From Carboxylicivirga marina (lineage in GTDB: Bacteria > Bacteroidota > Bacteroidia > Bacteroidales > Marinilabiliaceae): DNA of 47,258 bases. Made by a program: the position numbers and the translations under genes. A model generated the notes under the pieces. That model was not told the origin of the DNA, did not search any database, and saw only the letters and a list, made by a program, of their open reading frames with translations. Of this stretch, positions 15,829-24,550 are shown one piece after another. The stretch spans positions 1-47,258 of the forward strand of contig NZ_JAENRR010000038.1 of the NCBI RefSeq assembly GCF_016612505.1, given 5' to 3'. Position 1 is the stretch's first letter; every line of letters begins with the position of its first letter.

Positions 15829-18240
15829 ATGAGAATCATACACCTATTGGTATTCATCTGTTTATCAACAATACTTTTAGCACAAAAAAAATCGGTGCCC
15901 AGCCGATATATAAATGAACCCTTAAAAATTGATGGCATACTTTCTGAAGAAGAATACAAGACAGCCACACCAGCCACTGACTTTCTTCAGCTAGAGCCCT
16001 ATAATGGTCAACCGGCCATGCAGAAATCAGAAGCTTACTTTTTTTACGATCAATCAGCGATATACGTAGGTGCCATGTTATACGACACAGCACCGGATAG
16101 CATCTATAATTTTCTGTCGGAACGCGATAACATTGGTGGTTCTGATTATATTGGTATTTATATCGATCCGTATAATGAAGGCCAGCTATCTTATGGATTC
16201 TTCTTGACGCCAGCAGGAGTTCAAACAGATATTAAAGCGATTAAAAGTGATCGGGATCGGGAAGATGGCAATTGGGATGCCGTTTGGGAGAGCTCAACTA
16301 AAATTAACGATCAAGGTTGGTGTTTTGAGATGCGTATCCCCTACTCGGCACTGCGTTTTCCAGAAAAAGATGTACACACCTGGGGACTTAACATGTTCCG
16401 AAATATCAGACGTTACAACTCCAATAACTCATGGAATTTTATCGACAGAAATATTTCCGGTTTCATCCACCAACAAGGTGAGTTAACAGGTATTGAAAAT
16501 ATAAAACCGCCAACACGACTATCCTTTTCGCCATACGTAGCAACCTATCTTGAACACAATGAAGCAAATGGCGAAACTGATTTCATCTACAAAGGGGGCC
16601 TTGACCTAAAATATGGTATTAATGAGAGTTATACACTTGATATGATGCTTATACCCGATTTTGGTCAGATTCAATCAGATGACAAGCAGCTTAATCTTGG
16701 GCCTTATGAAATCTATTATGATGAACGACGCCAGTTTTTCACAGAAGGGATGGAATTGTTTGATAGAGGTGATGTTTTTTACTCGCGACGTATTGGTAGC
16801 CGCCCTAAGTTTGGTGGTGATGCCAACGATGTATTAGAAGAAGATGAAATCATCAGCGATCGTCCATCTGAAACGCAATTAGTTAATGCCACTAAAATAT
16901 CAGGTCGTGGTAAAAATGGTTTTGCGGTGGGTTTTTTGAATGCCATGTCGATCAATTCATACGCCACATTGCAAGATACAATTACCGGAGAAACACGTAA
17001 TGTATTGATTCAACCATTCACCAATTATAATGTATCTGTTATTGACCAAACATTAAAAAACAACTCATATATCAGTCTGATAAACACCAATATGTCGATG
17101 TATGATAATCCTTTTATGGCCAATGTAACAGCTACTGAATTTCAATTAAGAGATCGAAGTCTGAAGTATGCTTTTACCGGTAAAGGAGGAATTAGCCACA
17201 GAGGAGCCACAGAGAAAGAAACGGGTTGGTTTGCCGAAGTTGAGCTAGCCAAAAATGGTGGCAAATGGCAATATGGTGTTTCGCAAGAAGCTTATTCCGA
17301 TGATTACAACCCAAACGATATGGGTTACCTTCGTCGTAATAATTTATTCGATACTGATGCCTTTCTACGGTTTAATCAGGTTGAACCTTTTGGCATTTTC
17401 AGAGAGATGTCAGCTGAACTGGCGGTTAAGAATGATATGGTGATGGAGCCTTTTGAGGTCAAATCACAAAGAGTTGAGTTGGACACCGATTGGTTATTCA
17501 TGAACAATTATGGCTTCTCGTTATATGGCGCCTATATGGGTGAAGAACACAACTATGACGAGCCTCGTGTTGAAGATCGTTACTTCTATAAGCCACAAGG
17601 ATACATGTACCGTACTATGTTTCACTCTGATCGCACAAAAAGATTTGGCATTTACGCCTATTTTGGAGGGTATGAAAGGCCTGACAGAGATCAAAGTGGA
17701 AACTGGATGGGTACCGGATTTGACCTGCGCGTGGGGCAAAAGCTAGCATTTGACTACGAATTGAGCTATAATGGTGAAAATAATGACTATGGCTATGTTA
17801 GTAAAAACGAAGAGCAGGACTCTATCCATTTTTCAAGACGCGATTTGGGCACAATAGAAAATGTATTGCAAATGGCCTATACGTTTAATAACAAATTGAG
17901 TTTGCAACTCAGGGGACGCCATTATTGGTCAAGTGTTGAAAATAAATCATTTTATTTATTACAAGACGATGGCACATTAGAACCAGAGGATGACTACGAG
18001 GGCGAGCATGATAATAATTTTAATGCATTTAATGTTGACATGGTGCTTCGTTGGGTATTTGCTCCAGGATCAGAAATGACCTTTGGCTGGAAAAACTCGA
18101 TCTTTAACTTAGATGATAGCGTAGTAGACAACTATAAAGATAACATTGAGATTGTACGAAACAGCCCACAAACCAACACTCTTTCATTCAAAGTTTTGTA
18201 TTACATCGATTTTAATTCGCTTCGGAAAAACAGGATATAA
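15829..18240 (+). CDS. DUF5916 protein with CBM9-like N-terminus (first of two)
   Basis: The protein has 803 residues with a signal peptide (LLVFICLSTILLAQ). The N-terminal part (about 25-225) resembles carbohydrate-binding family 9: INEPLKIDGILSEEEYKTA, AYFFYDQSAIYVGAMLYDT and WCFEMRIPYSALRFP. The remaining 570 residues are the DUF5916 region, rich in alternating aromatic strands suggestive of an outer-membrane barrel (ERRQFFTEGMELFDRGDVFYSRRIG is near its start). Function is not established. A paralogue is encoded at 25028-27265 (-). Confidence 0.88.
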   Translation: MRIIHLLVFICLSTILLAQKKSVPSRYINEPLKIDGILSEEEYKTATPATDFLQLEPYNGQPAMQKSEAYFFYDQSAIYVGAMLYDTAPDSIYNFLSERDNIGGSDYIGIYIDPYNEGQLSYGFFLTPAGVQTDIKAIKSDRDREDGNWDAVWESSTKINDQGWCFEMRIPYSALRFPEKDVHTWGLNMFRNIRRYNSNNSWNFIDRNISGFIHQQGELTGIENIKPPTRLSFSPYVATYLEHNEANGETDFIYKGGLDLKYGINESYTLDMMLIPDFGQIQSDDKQLNLGPYEIYYDERRQFFTEGMELFDRGDVFYSRRIGSRPKFGGDANDVLEEDEIISDRPSETQLVNATKISGRGKNGFAVGFLNAMSINSYATLQDTITGETRNVLIQPFTNYNVSVIDQTLKNNSYISLINTNMSMYDNPFMANVTATEFQLRDRSLKYAFTGKGGISHRGATEKETGWFAEVELAKNGGKWQYGVSQEAYSDDYNPNDMGYLRRNNLFDTDAFLRFNQVEPFGIFREMSAELAVKNDMVMEPFEVKSQRVELDTDWLFMNNYGFSLYGAYMGEEHNYDEPRVEDRYFYKPQGYMYRTMFHSDRTKRFGIYAYFGGYERPDRDQSGNWMGTGFDLRVGQKLAFDYELSYNGENNDYGYVSKNEEQDSIHFSRRDLGTIENVLQMAYTFNNKLSLQLRGRHYWSSVENKSFYLLQDDGTLEPEDDYEGEHDNNFNAFNVDMVLRWVFAPGSEMTFGWKNSIFNLDDSVVDNYKDNIEIVRNSPQTNTLSFKVLYYIDFNSLRKNRI

Positions 18241-18298
18241 TATCATTTAAGACAATTATTGCATAACTTTGCTGCTCCTAATTGTAAAACTATAACCT

Positions 18299-18709
18299 AT
18301 GCCACGACTTATTTTAATCATGGTTATGATTGTATTTGCATTGAGCAACAGTCATTGTTACGCCCAATATTCGCATGTAAATGATAGCCTCATAAACAAA
18401 ACCGCCACAAACCTAAGTCTCAAGCTGGAATACAAACCACTACAGCTACAAATCAATTCGCTAGAGATACATCATGCCACGCAGCCAATATTTGTATATA
18501 ATCAAGCTGGCATGCATGAGCACTACAATATACTAGATAATAAAAGCCAATTAACAATACCATACAAGGCCTATTACCCATCAGGTATAATAAGTTACGT
18601 TGGGAATAACCGACGTAGAGACAGCTTTAACCCACATGGTGTAGATGACATTGGCAGTGCACTCCTAAATGGATTCATTAATGGAATTCTGCTAGGCCAT
18701 AAATATTAA
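18299..18709 (+). CDS. Small exported protein of unknown function
   Basis: The protein has 136 residues with a signal peptide (LILIMVMIVFALSNSHCYAQ) and a mature part of about 113 residues with several His and Tyr. No family is recognised. A TAACTTTG sequence at 18264-18271 could be its minus 7 promoter element, 28 bp before the start. The gene is followed 48 bp later by another exported His-rich protein, possibly co-transcribed. Confidence 0.6.
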   Translation: MPRLILIMVMIVFALSNSHCYAQYSHVNDSLINKTATNLSLKLEYKPLQLQINSLEIHHATQPIFVYNQAGMHEHYNILDNKSQLTIPYKAYYPSGIISYVGNNRRRDSFNPHGVDDIGSALLNGFINGILLGHKY

Positions 18710-18757
18710 GCAAGCTCCCTTCCCCTCCCTTCATCTTAACTAATTAATTATTAAAGA

Positions 18758-19342
18758 ATGAAACAACTATTTATTTTAGCAATGTTGGCACTTAGCTACA
18801 GCGCTAATGCTCAACACTCGGAGCACAAATCAGGGACTGAACACCATGCCCAAAACCAGCATGAACATGCACCTCATGGGAAACACAAATTATCTGTTTA
18901 CACGGGTTTTACCCATATCCCTTCGGCCTTTTATGAGCATGAAACACATGAAGAAAGTACTGGGAAATGGGTGCCTACCATTGGTATTGATTATTTTTAC
19001 TCTTTAAGTCACAAATGGGAGCTGGGTATTATTGGTGATATGGAGCTTGACGAATACTACATCGAATCAGATAGTTTTGAAGAATTAGCTCGTAATAATG
19101 TGGTGGTACTTTCAGCGGTGGGTAAATATAAACCAACACATCGCATTGGACTAATTGCTGGACCTGGAGTTGAATGGGAAATGGGTGAAAAAGACACCAA
19201 GACCTTCTTCGTTTTAAAAACCGGAATTGAATTCGAAGTAGCCATCGAAAAAGGATGGGAATTAACGCCTGTATTCACCTATGATTTAAAAGAAGAATAT
19301 AGTGCATACGCCTTCGGTATAACCATTGGCAAGCGATTTTAA
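18758..19342 (+). CDS. Exported protein with His-rich N-terminus and beta-barrel-like body
   Basis: The protein has 194 residues. After the signal peptide (ends SANAQ) comes a His-rich stretch (about 19-44, nine His including EHHAQNQHEHAPHGKHK), which could bind metal ions such as Zn, Cu or Ni. The remainder alternates polar and aromatic residues (GIDYFYSLSHKWELGIIGD, YAFGITIGKRF at the end, with a C-terminal Phe), typical of a small outer-membrane barrel. Substrate and partner are unknown; a role in metal handling is a guess. A terminator follows. Confidence 0.7.
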   Translation: MKQLFILAMLALSYSANAQHSEHKSGTEHHAQNQHEHAPHGKHKLSVYTGFTHIPSAFYEHETHEESTGKWVPTIGIDYFYSLSHKWELGIIGDMELDEYYIESDSFEELARNNVVVLSAVGKYKPTHRIGLIAGPGVEWEMGEKDTKTFFVLKTGIEFEVAIEKGWELTPVFTYDLKEEYSAYAFGITIGKRF

Positions 19343-19364
19343 AAAATTATTGCTCAATAAAAAG

Positions 19365-19388
19365 AAGCCGGCAAATAGCCGGCTTTTT
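19365..19388 (+). terminator. Rho-independent terminator
   Basis: AAGCCGGC (19365-19372) pairs perfectly with GCCGGCTT (19378-19385), loop AAATA, followed by TTT. It closes the transcript of the His-rich barrel gene. Confidence 0.85.
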
Positions 19389-19448
19389 AGTTTTCATCGT
19401 CTAAAAAAAGAGTATCTTTAGTTGATTTAGTTCATAAACCTCATCGTT

Positions 19449-20906
19449 ATGAGAATACATATTACCTCTTTTTTAGTAATTGTTTCTTTGATACCATGCA
19501 TTGCGCAATCAAAATTTAAAGCAAAATATCTGGAACCAATAAGTGCTGTTAGTCTTAAAGAAAATGTATACGCATTGGCTTCTGATAGTCTTAAAGGACG
19601 TGCCACAGGTAGCGAGGGCGAACACAAAGCAGCTCTATTCATAAGGAACCAATTTATTGAGGCAGGACTGTTGCCTTACAACGATACATCCTATTTTCAG
19701 AACATTGGTTTATGGAGCTGGCGATGGGATGATTTTACTTTTGAGCTTAACGATGAGAACTTAAGCAATTATGACGATTTCGTTTACCTCAGCTCAAGCC
19801 CGATAGCAGAACCCATACAGGCACCATGTGTTTTTATTGGCAATGCATCTGACACCATTTTAAACAAAATTAAGCTAGATGGTAAAATTGCCTTTATCTT
19901 AATTGATAATTTAAAGCGCTGGTACTCGGCAGCAAATAAAGCCAGACAAAATGGAGCAATTGCCGTTGTTATGGCACATAAGAACGACCCCACATCTTTT
20001 CATACTATTTCGGAGCGTTTGAAGGTAATGCACCAAAAGGCGTCCATCGGCTCTTCCAAGCCTGAGTATCCAGAAAATTCCATTAAAGCTTTTGCCGTTA
20101 ATTCCGACCTAAGTAAGCGATTGTTTGGTTTATCAATAGATAGTCTAATAAACCTAAGGCGGCCCAAGGACATTAAGCAACTGCCTTCTCCTAAGTTAAA
20201 ATTATATTGCCCACTAATTGTTGAAGAAGCCAATGCCAATAATGTGGTAGCATACTTGCCTGGCAAAAACAGAGATAAAGAAGCCTTGGTAATATCGGCT
20301 CATTACGATCATATTGGTGAACACTATAATGGCATTTGCTTAGGGGCCGACGATAACGCCAGTGGAACAGCAGCTGTTATTGAACTGGCTAAAGCCTTTG
20401 CCCCATTAAAAGGAAAACTCGATAAAAACATTATTTTTATTGCCACCTCTGGTGAAGAAAAAGGTTTATTAGGCGCTTTTTACTTTGCCGATCATGCGGA
20501 TGAACACCACTTTAATTTAAAAGCCAATATCAATATTGATATGATTGGGCGATTAGATTCAACCCACAAAGCCAACTATATTTATACGATAGGCAACAAT
20601 CATTACCCTGAGTTTGACTCCTTGCTGCATGTGGCTAATAATATGGTGGAACCTCTCATTATCCAATATGAATACAATAAGTCACAAGGCTTCGGAAATT
20701 TCTTACGCTTATCAGATCATTATGCGTTTCATCGCAATAACGTACCCGTTATGGGTTTTTTTAGCGGACTACATGCCGACTATCATAAACCCAGTGATAC
20801 ACCTGATAAAATAGACTACCAGGAAATGGAAAAGCGTGTTAAATTAATATTCACCACTGCCTATCTGGCGGCTCAAAAAACAGCTTTTAGTTCACAAACT
20901 GACTAA
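19449..20906 (+). CDS. Exported M28-family zinc aminopeptidase with PA-like insert
   Basis: The protein has 485 residues with a signal peptide (ends CIAQS). An inserted PA-like region lies at about 115-225. The catalytic domain shows the usual dizinc set: SAHYDHIG (His285), GADDNASG (Asp301/302), TSGEEKGLLG (Glu336/337), NIDMIGR (Asp364) and HADYHKPSDT (His446). It would release amino acids from peptides in the periplasm. A possible minus 7 element TATCTTTA lies at 19413-19420. The peptide transporter gene follows 66 bp later, so hydrolysis and uptake are plausibly linked. Confidence 0.93.
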   Translation: MRIHITSFLVIVSLIPCIAQSKFKAKYLEPISAVSLKENVYALASDSLKGRATGSEGEHKAALFIRNQFIEAGLLPYNDTSYFQNIGLWSWRWDDFTFELNDENLSNYDDFVYLSSSPIAEPIQAPCVFIGNASDTILNKIKLDGKIAFILIDNLKRWYSAANKARQNGAIAVVMAHKNDPTSFHTISERLKVMHQKASIGSSKPEYPENSIKAFAVNSDLSKRLFGLSIDSLINLRRPKDIKQLPSPKLKLYCPLIVEEANANNVVAYLPGKNRDKEALVISAHYDHIGEHYNGICLGADDNASGTAAVIELAKAFAPLKGKLDKNIIFIATSGEEKGLLGAFYFADHADEHHFNLKANINIDMIGRLDSTHKANYIYTIGNNHYPEFDSLLHVANNMVEPLIIQYEYNKSQGFGNFLRLSDHYAFHRNNVPVMGFFSGLHADYHKPSDTPDKIDYQEMEKRVKLIFTTAYLAAQKTAFSSQTD

Positions 20907-20972
20907 TTCCATTTGGTTTATACACTAAAGAGACTATTTTAGCCGTTTCTAGAAAAAATAAACTAATAAAAT

Positions 20973-22427
20973 ATGTCGGGAATTATAAAGACGATTAAGA
21001 GTTTTCCAAAGGTATTTTGGGTATCCAATACCATGGAATTATTTGAACGATGGGCATGGTATGGATTTTACATGGCCTTCGCTCTTTACCTTGTGGGCTC
21101 AAAAGATACAGGTGCATTAGGTTTTTCTTCAGCTGAAAAAGGTACAATAATGGGTACAGGTTCAATGCTTTTATACCTGCTACCACTATTTACAGGTGCC
21201 ATTGCCGATAGAGTTGGTTACAAAAAAATACTCATCTTATCTTATGCCATGTACGTAAGTGGCTATTGGATGGTGGCTACTTTTAATAGCTTTACAATGG
21301 TATTTGCTGCGTACATCTATTTAGCGGTTGCAGGTGCATTATTTAAGCCTATCATTTCAGCTATGATATCAAAAACTTCCACAGCAGAAACTGCTTCAAT
21401 AGGTTTTGGTATTTTTTATATGATGATTAATATTGGTGGTTTTATAGGTCCGTTTATTGCCGGTGCTATTTACCAGAAAAGTTGGGATTGGGTATTCTAC
21501 ATTTCTATGATTACCATCTCCATCAACTACATATTCGTTTTCTTCTTTTTTAAAGAACCAGGTAGAGAAGATAACAAAGATAGTGAACCCTTAGGACAAG
21601 TATTTTTGCAATCACTTCGTAACATTGTTATTACATTAAGTAACTTCAAGTATGTATTGTTCCTATTAATAATGGTTGCCTTTTGGACAGCATTTAACCA
21701 GCTTTATTATGCATTCCCGGTATTTGTTGATGATTGGGTAGATACATCAAACCTATACAATGCGCTGCATGCTGTGTGGCCATGGTTGGCCGAAAGCATT
21801 GGCACTCCTGAAGGAACCATTACTGCCGTTACGATAGGTAGTTTTGATGCCTTCTTCATCATTATCTTCCAAATTTGGATCTCAGGCATCGTAATGCGTT
21901 ACAAACCATTGAATGCTATGATGAGTGGTATATTTGTATTGGCCATTGGTGTTGGTATGATGTTCGCTTTCCAAAACAGTTTCTTTGTAATATTGGGTGT
22001 GCTTATTTTTAGCATTGGTGAGATGGCCAGTAGCCCTAAGTTTACCGAATACGTTGGTAGCATTGCTCCGGCTGATAAAAAAGCACTGTATATGGGAACA
22101 TCCTTTTTACCAATTGCTGTTGGGCACCAATTAGCAGGTGTTGTATCAGGAGATATTTACGATAAAGCAGCAGGTAAACTTTACCTATTAAAGCAAGAAG
22201 TTGCCAAACGAGGTTTAGAAATTCCAGAAGTTTCAGACACGTTCACTAAGAATGACTATTGGAATAAAGCAGCTGAAATGATGGGCATGAATAACTCTGA
22301 GTTAACAAACTTCATTTGGGTTAACTACAATCCTTCAAAAATATGGATGCTTTATGCAGGAATTGCCGTTAGTGCTGTTGTTGCTTTGTTTATTTACGAT
22401 AAGTTCATACTTAAATCAAAAGCATAA
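20973..22427 (+). CDS. POT/PTR-family proton-coupled peptide transporter
   Basis: The protein has 484 residues with at least 12 membrane segments (MFS fold). The diagnostic POT motif ExxER is in the first helix: MELFERWAWYG (Glu22, Glu25, Arg26). IADRVGYKKILILSY is the MFS loop 2-3 signature, and SSPKFTEYVGSIAPADKKA resembles the PTR2 second signature region. Such carriers import di- and tripeptides with protons. The preceding gene is an exported M28 peptidase, giving a hydrolyse-then-import pair. Confidence 0.9.
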   Translation: MSGIIKTIKSFPKVFWVSNTMELFERWAWYGFYMAFALYLVGSKDTGALGFSSAEKGTIMGTGSMLLYLLPLFTGAIADRVGYKKILILSYAMYVSGYWMVATFNSFTMVFAAYIYLAVAGALFKPIISAMISKTSTAETASIGFGIFYMMINIGGFIGPFIAGAIYQKSWDWVFYISMITISINYIFVFFFFKEPGREDNKDSEPLGQVFLQSLRNIVITLSNFKYVLFLLIMVAFWTAFNQLYYAFPVFVDDWVDTSNLYNALHAVWPWLAESIGTPEGTITAVTIGSFDAFFIIIFQIWISGIVMRYKPLNAMMSGIFVLAIGVGMMFAFQNSFFVILGVLIFSIGEMASSPKFTEYVGSIAPADKKALYMGTSFLPIAVGHQLAGVVSGDIYDKAAGKLYLLKQEVAKRGLEIPEVSDTFTKNDYWNKAAEMMGMNNSELTNFIWVNYNPSKIWMLYAGIAVSAVVALFIYDKFILKSKA

Positions 22428-22445
22428 AAATTATCATATGACTTT

Positions 22446-22476
22446 AAGCCCGAAGCACATTGCTTTGGGCTTTTTT
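22446..22476 (+). terminator. Rho-independent terminator after the peptide transporter
   Basis: AAGCCCGAAGCA (22446-22457) pairs with TGCTTTGGGCTT (22461-22472) with one G-T pair, and the T-run extends to 22476. Confidence 0.85.
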
Positions 22477-22526
22477 AATGCCAAAAAATATAATAACGCC
22501 ATAGTGAGTTATACCGTTTGGTCAGT

Positions 22527-22614
22527 AAAAATGAGCCTCATTTTCAACTACACTCTTTATTGAACCAACGGCATTTACCATTCTTATAAGCAAAATGATT
22601 TAAAGCTCATTTTG
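22527..22614. repeat. Two related inverted repeats with AAAATGA arms
   Basis: The first is AAAATGAG-C-CTCATTTT (22527-22543), a near-perfect palindrome. The second is CAAAATGA (22591-22598) and TCATTTTG (22607-22614) around an 8-nt loop. Both lie in the gap between convergent genes, so they are unlikely to be promoters; possible binding sites or decayed repeats. Confidence 0.5.
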
Positions 22615-22638
22615 TAATTGATTGGTATTAGATACAAC

Positions 22639-22667
22639 AAAGCCTGAGTTATAATGACTCAGGCTTT
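22639..22667. terminator. Terminator hairpin for the RRM-protein gene
   Basis: AAAGCCTGAGT (22639-22649) pairs perfectly with ACTCAGGCTTT (22657-22667). On the minus strand it lies 27 bases beyond the RRM gene's stop and is followed by TTTGTTG; it may also work on the plus strand. Confidence 0.75.
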
Positions 22668-22693
22668 ATTATATAAGAATATAATCGTCTTAA

Positions 22694-22993
22694 TTAACGG
22701 CGACGGTTTCCTCCGCGATTTCCTCCACGGTTACCACCACCTTGTCCACCTTCTTTTGGTCGGGCTTCTTTAATGTTGATAATTTTTCCATCGTACTCAG
22801 CACGATCTAGTTCTTTAATAGCTTTACGAGCTGCCTGATCATCAGACATCTCAACAAAACCAAAACCACGTGATTTCTTAGTCTCACGATCCTTGATAAC
22901 TTTAGCGGATGTTACCTCTCCGTACTCTTCAAATAGGTCTACCAAATCCTCATCCCAGATGTTATCTGTTAAACCAGCAATAAAAATATTCAT
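22694..22993 (-). CDS. RNA-binding protein with one RRM and Gly/Arg-rich tail
   Basis: The protein has 99 residues. The single RRM has RNP2 NIFIAGL (2-8) and RNP1 KSRGFGFVEM (about 40-49). The tail is GGQGGGNRGGNRGGNRRR, similar to cyanobacterial cold-inducible Rbp proteins. It probably binds single-stranded RNA as a chaperone or stabiliser. Its well-supported promoter gives a leader of about 160 nt with an internal direct repeat, suggesting post-transcriptional control. Confidence 0.93.
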   Translation of the reverse strand: MNIFIAGLTDNIWDEDLVDLFEEYGEVTSAKVIKDRETKKSRGFGFVEMSDDQAARKAIKELDRAEYDGKIINIKEARPKEGGQGGGNRGGNRGGNRRR

Positions 22994-23019
22994 GTATTAC
23001 ATTTAAAAAATTAAACCCC

Positions 23020-23038
23020 GGCACCATCCAGGCACCAT
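23020..23038 (-). repeat. Direct repeat in the RRM-gene leader
   Basis: GGCACCAT occurs at 23020-23027 and 23031-23038 (ATGGTGCC on the transcribed strand), 11 bp apart and about 30-45 nt upstream of the RRM start codon. It could be a protein-binding or pairing site in the leader. Confidence 0.4.
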
Positions 23039-23156
23039 ACTATTTTGTATTTAAAAAGAGGAGAATTGAAGATTTGAAATGTAGTTGACTTCAGAAGAAA
23101 CGAAGAATGTACTAGTATTCAGGAATTTATCAAAAACTTGTCTTTTAAATATGCAA

Positions 23157-23189
23157 CAAAGGTAGATAAATAATCAAGAGTGCAGCAAA
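23157..23189 (-). promoter_or_regulatory. Promoter of the RRM-protein gene (Bacteroidota type)
   Basis: On the minus strand TACCTTTG (23164-23157) matches TAnnTTTG exactly and TTTG (23189-23186) lies 21 bp upstream, a good match to the two-part Bacteroidota promoter. The predicted leader before the start at 22993 is about 155-160 nt. Confidence 0.65.
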
Positions 23190-23222
23190 ATGGTAATATA
23201 AAGAGTGTTAAAACAGTAGCAA

Positions 23223-23770
23223 GTAGTTGCAAGCAAAAGCAATCGTCAGATTGGTTTCAGGCATTGTCAGATAGGTATCAATGAATGTAACAGGTTTTTA
23301 AGTGATTGTCAGATGGGTAATCGCTAATGTCAGATGGGCATTATTGGATGTTAATGTGGTTTTAAGCGTTGTAACTGGCGTTTTAACCATTGTAAGTGGT
23401 GATTTATTTATTGTGAGACACGATATTTCGAGTGTTACATGGAGTTATGGTGATGTCAGACACGATTTAACGACTGTCAGCAACGATTTTGCAACTGTAG
23501 ATTGTGATTCAGAGACTGCAACATTGGATTCAGCCATGTGATGGATGGATTTATCGTACGTCAGCAACATTTTTTTTGTGTGTAAGCACGTATATTACAA
23601 CTGTCAATGTCAATTATTTGACCTTCACTCGCTATTTAGTCATTGTTTCATATCATTTGGAGGATGTAGCATTAATAATGGTTAATGTATTTTTGATATT
23701 AGAGCAAAGTCGACCTACTCATTTAAGTGTAATTGAAGGTCGGAAGACTGTAAGGACCTAACAAGCGATG
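23223..23770. repeat. Degenerate tandem array with 21-bp period, about 25 units (array 1)
   Basis: Units begin TGT, often TGTCAGATGGGT or TGTCAGACACGA. The G of this TGT falls at 23245, 23266, 23287, 23308, 23329, 23350, 23371, 23392, 23413, 23434, 23455, 23476, 23497 and 23518 (the last unit reads TGC): 13 intervals of exactly 21 bp. The phase continues with small slips to about 23750. Unit sequences diverge strongly. On the plus strand one frame reads as seven-residue repeats of the kind IVRWVIA, NVRWALL, IVRHDIS, DVRHDLT, but stops and slips interrupt it and no credible start exists. It fills the gap between the RRM promoter and the NUDIX gene. It is not a CRISPR array. Confidence 0.8.
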
Positions 23771-23879
23771 ATTGCAACGCGAGCCTATTGAAAAATTTTA
23801 TTCATAGCAGAACGACTTTAGGCTTGGTCGTGGTCAATCATTCAAAAAATAAACTTACTTTTAAATAAACCTTCACAAC

Positions 23880-24494
23880 ATGGATTACCTCAATACGATT
23901 AAAAAAATAAAGGCGCTGGCCGAAACCGGATTGGTTTATGCGCAAAACGGCTATGAAGTAGAGCGCAACCAGGAGCTAGTTGACCTGAGTAAAGAATTAA
24001 TGGCTGCCATAGCCAATAAACCCATTGAAGCAATAGATAAATTCTATTTACCACCTAAGGAATATCCCACACCAAAAGTTGATGTTAGAGCATTGATTTT
24101 AAATGAGAAGGATGAAGTCTTATTGGCTAAAGAAATGATGGATGGTAAGTGGTCGATACCCGGTGGTTGGGCCGACATAGGGCACAGTCCATCAGAAGTT
24201 GTTGTCAAAGAGGTGAAAGAAGAAACAGGTCTTGAATCAAAAGTTGAGCGTGTACTAGCCATCTATGATAAACGCTGTCATCCACATCCGCCACAGCCAT
24301 GGTACGTTTATAAAATCATGTTTCTATGTAAATCAACTGGTGGAGAACTAAGGGGCAATTTCGATATTGAAGAAGCCAATTGGTTTGCCCTTGATAAACT
24401 ACCTCCGCTATCGGAAGATCGCATATTGAAATCTCAGATTAAAGAGTTGTATCAACTAGCTAAACACCCTGAACTTCCCATTGTGTGTGATTGA
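23880..24494 (+). CDS. NUDIX hydrolase with N-terminal extension
   Basis: The protein has 204 residues. An N-terminal helical region (1-60, NUDIX_N type) precedes a Nudix fold. The Nudix box runs from Gly96: GGWADIGHSPSEVVVKEV then KEETGL (to 118). The catalytic-helix Glu pair (Glu114, Glu115) is present, Lys110 replaces the usual Arg, and the Glu expected five residues after Gly96 is His102. Members split nucleoside diphosphates linked to another group, often ADP-ribose or nucleotide sugars; the substrate is not predictable here. The start follows the 21-bp array by about 110 bp. Confidence 0.88.
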   Translation: MDYLNTIKKIKALAETGLVYAQNGYEVERNQELVDLSKELMAAIANKPIEAIDKFYLPPKEYPTPKVDVRALILNEKDEVLLAKEMMDGKWSIPGGWADIGHSPSEVVVKEVKEETGLESKVERVLAIYDKRCHPHPPQPWYVYKIMFLCKSTGGELRGNFDIEEANWFALDKLPPLSEDRILKSQIKELYQLAKHPELPIVCD

Positions 24495-24550
24495 TTTATT
24501 AAAGATTTAAAAGTTAAACGCTCAATATTTAACAACTAAATACAAACTCT

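Noticed and set aside
23302-23761. Reading frames across array 1 that give heptad-repeat proteins of 79 and 85 residues
   Set aside because: They begin at GTG or internal ATG without a start context, a stop lies directly upstream, and the frame changes where the repeat slips. The open frame follows from the 21-bp period.
23223-23770. CRISPR array
   Set aside because: Units are contiguous and all positions vary; there is no constant repeat of 24 bp or more, no unique spacers and no cas gene.
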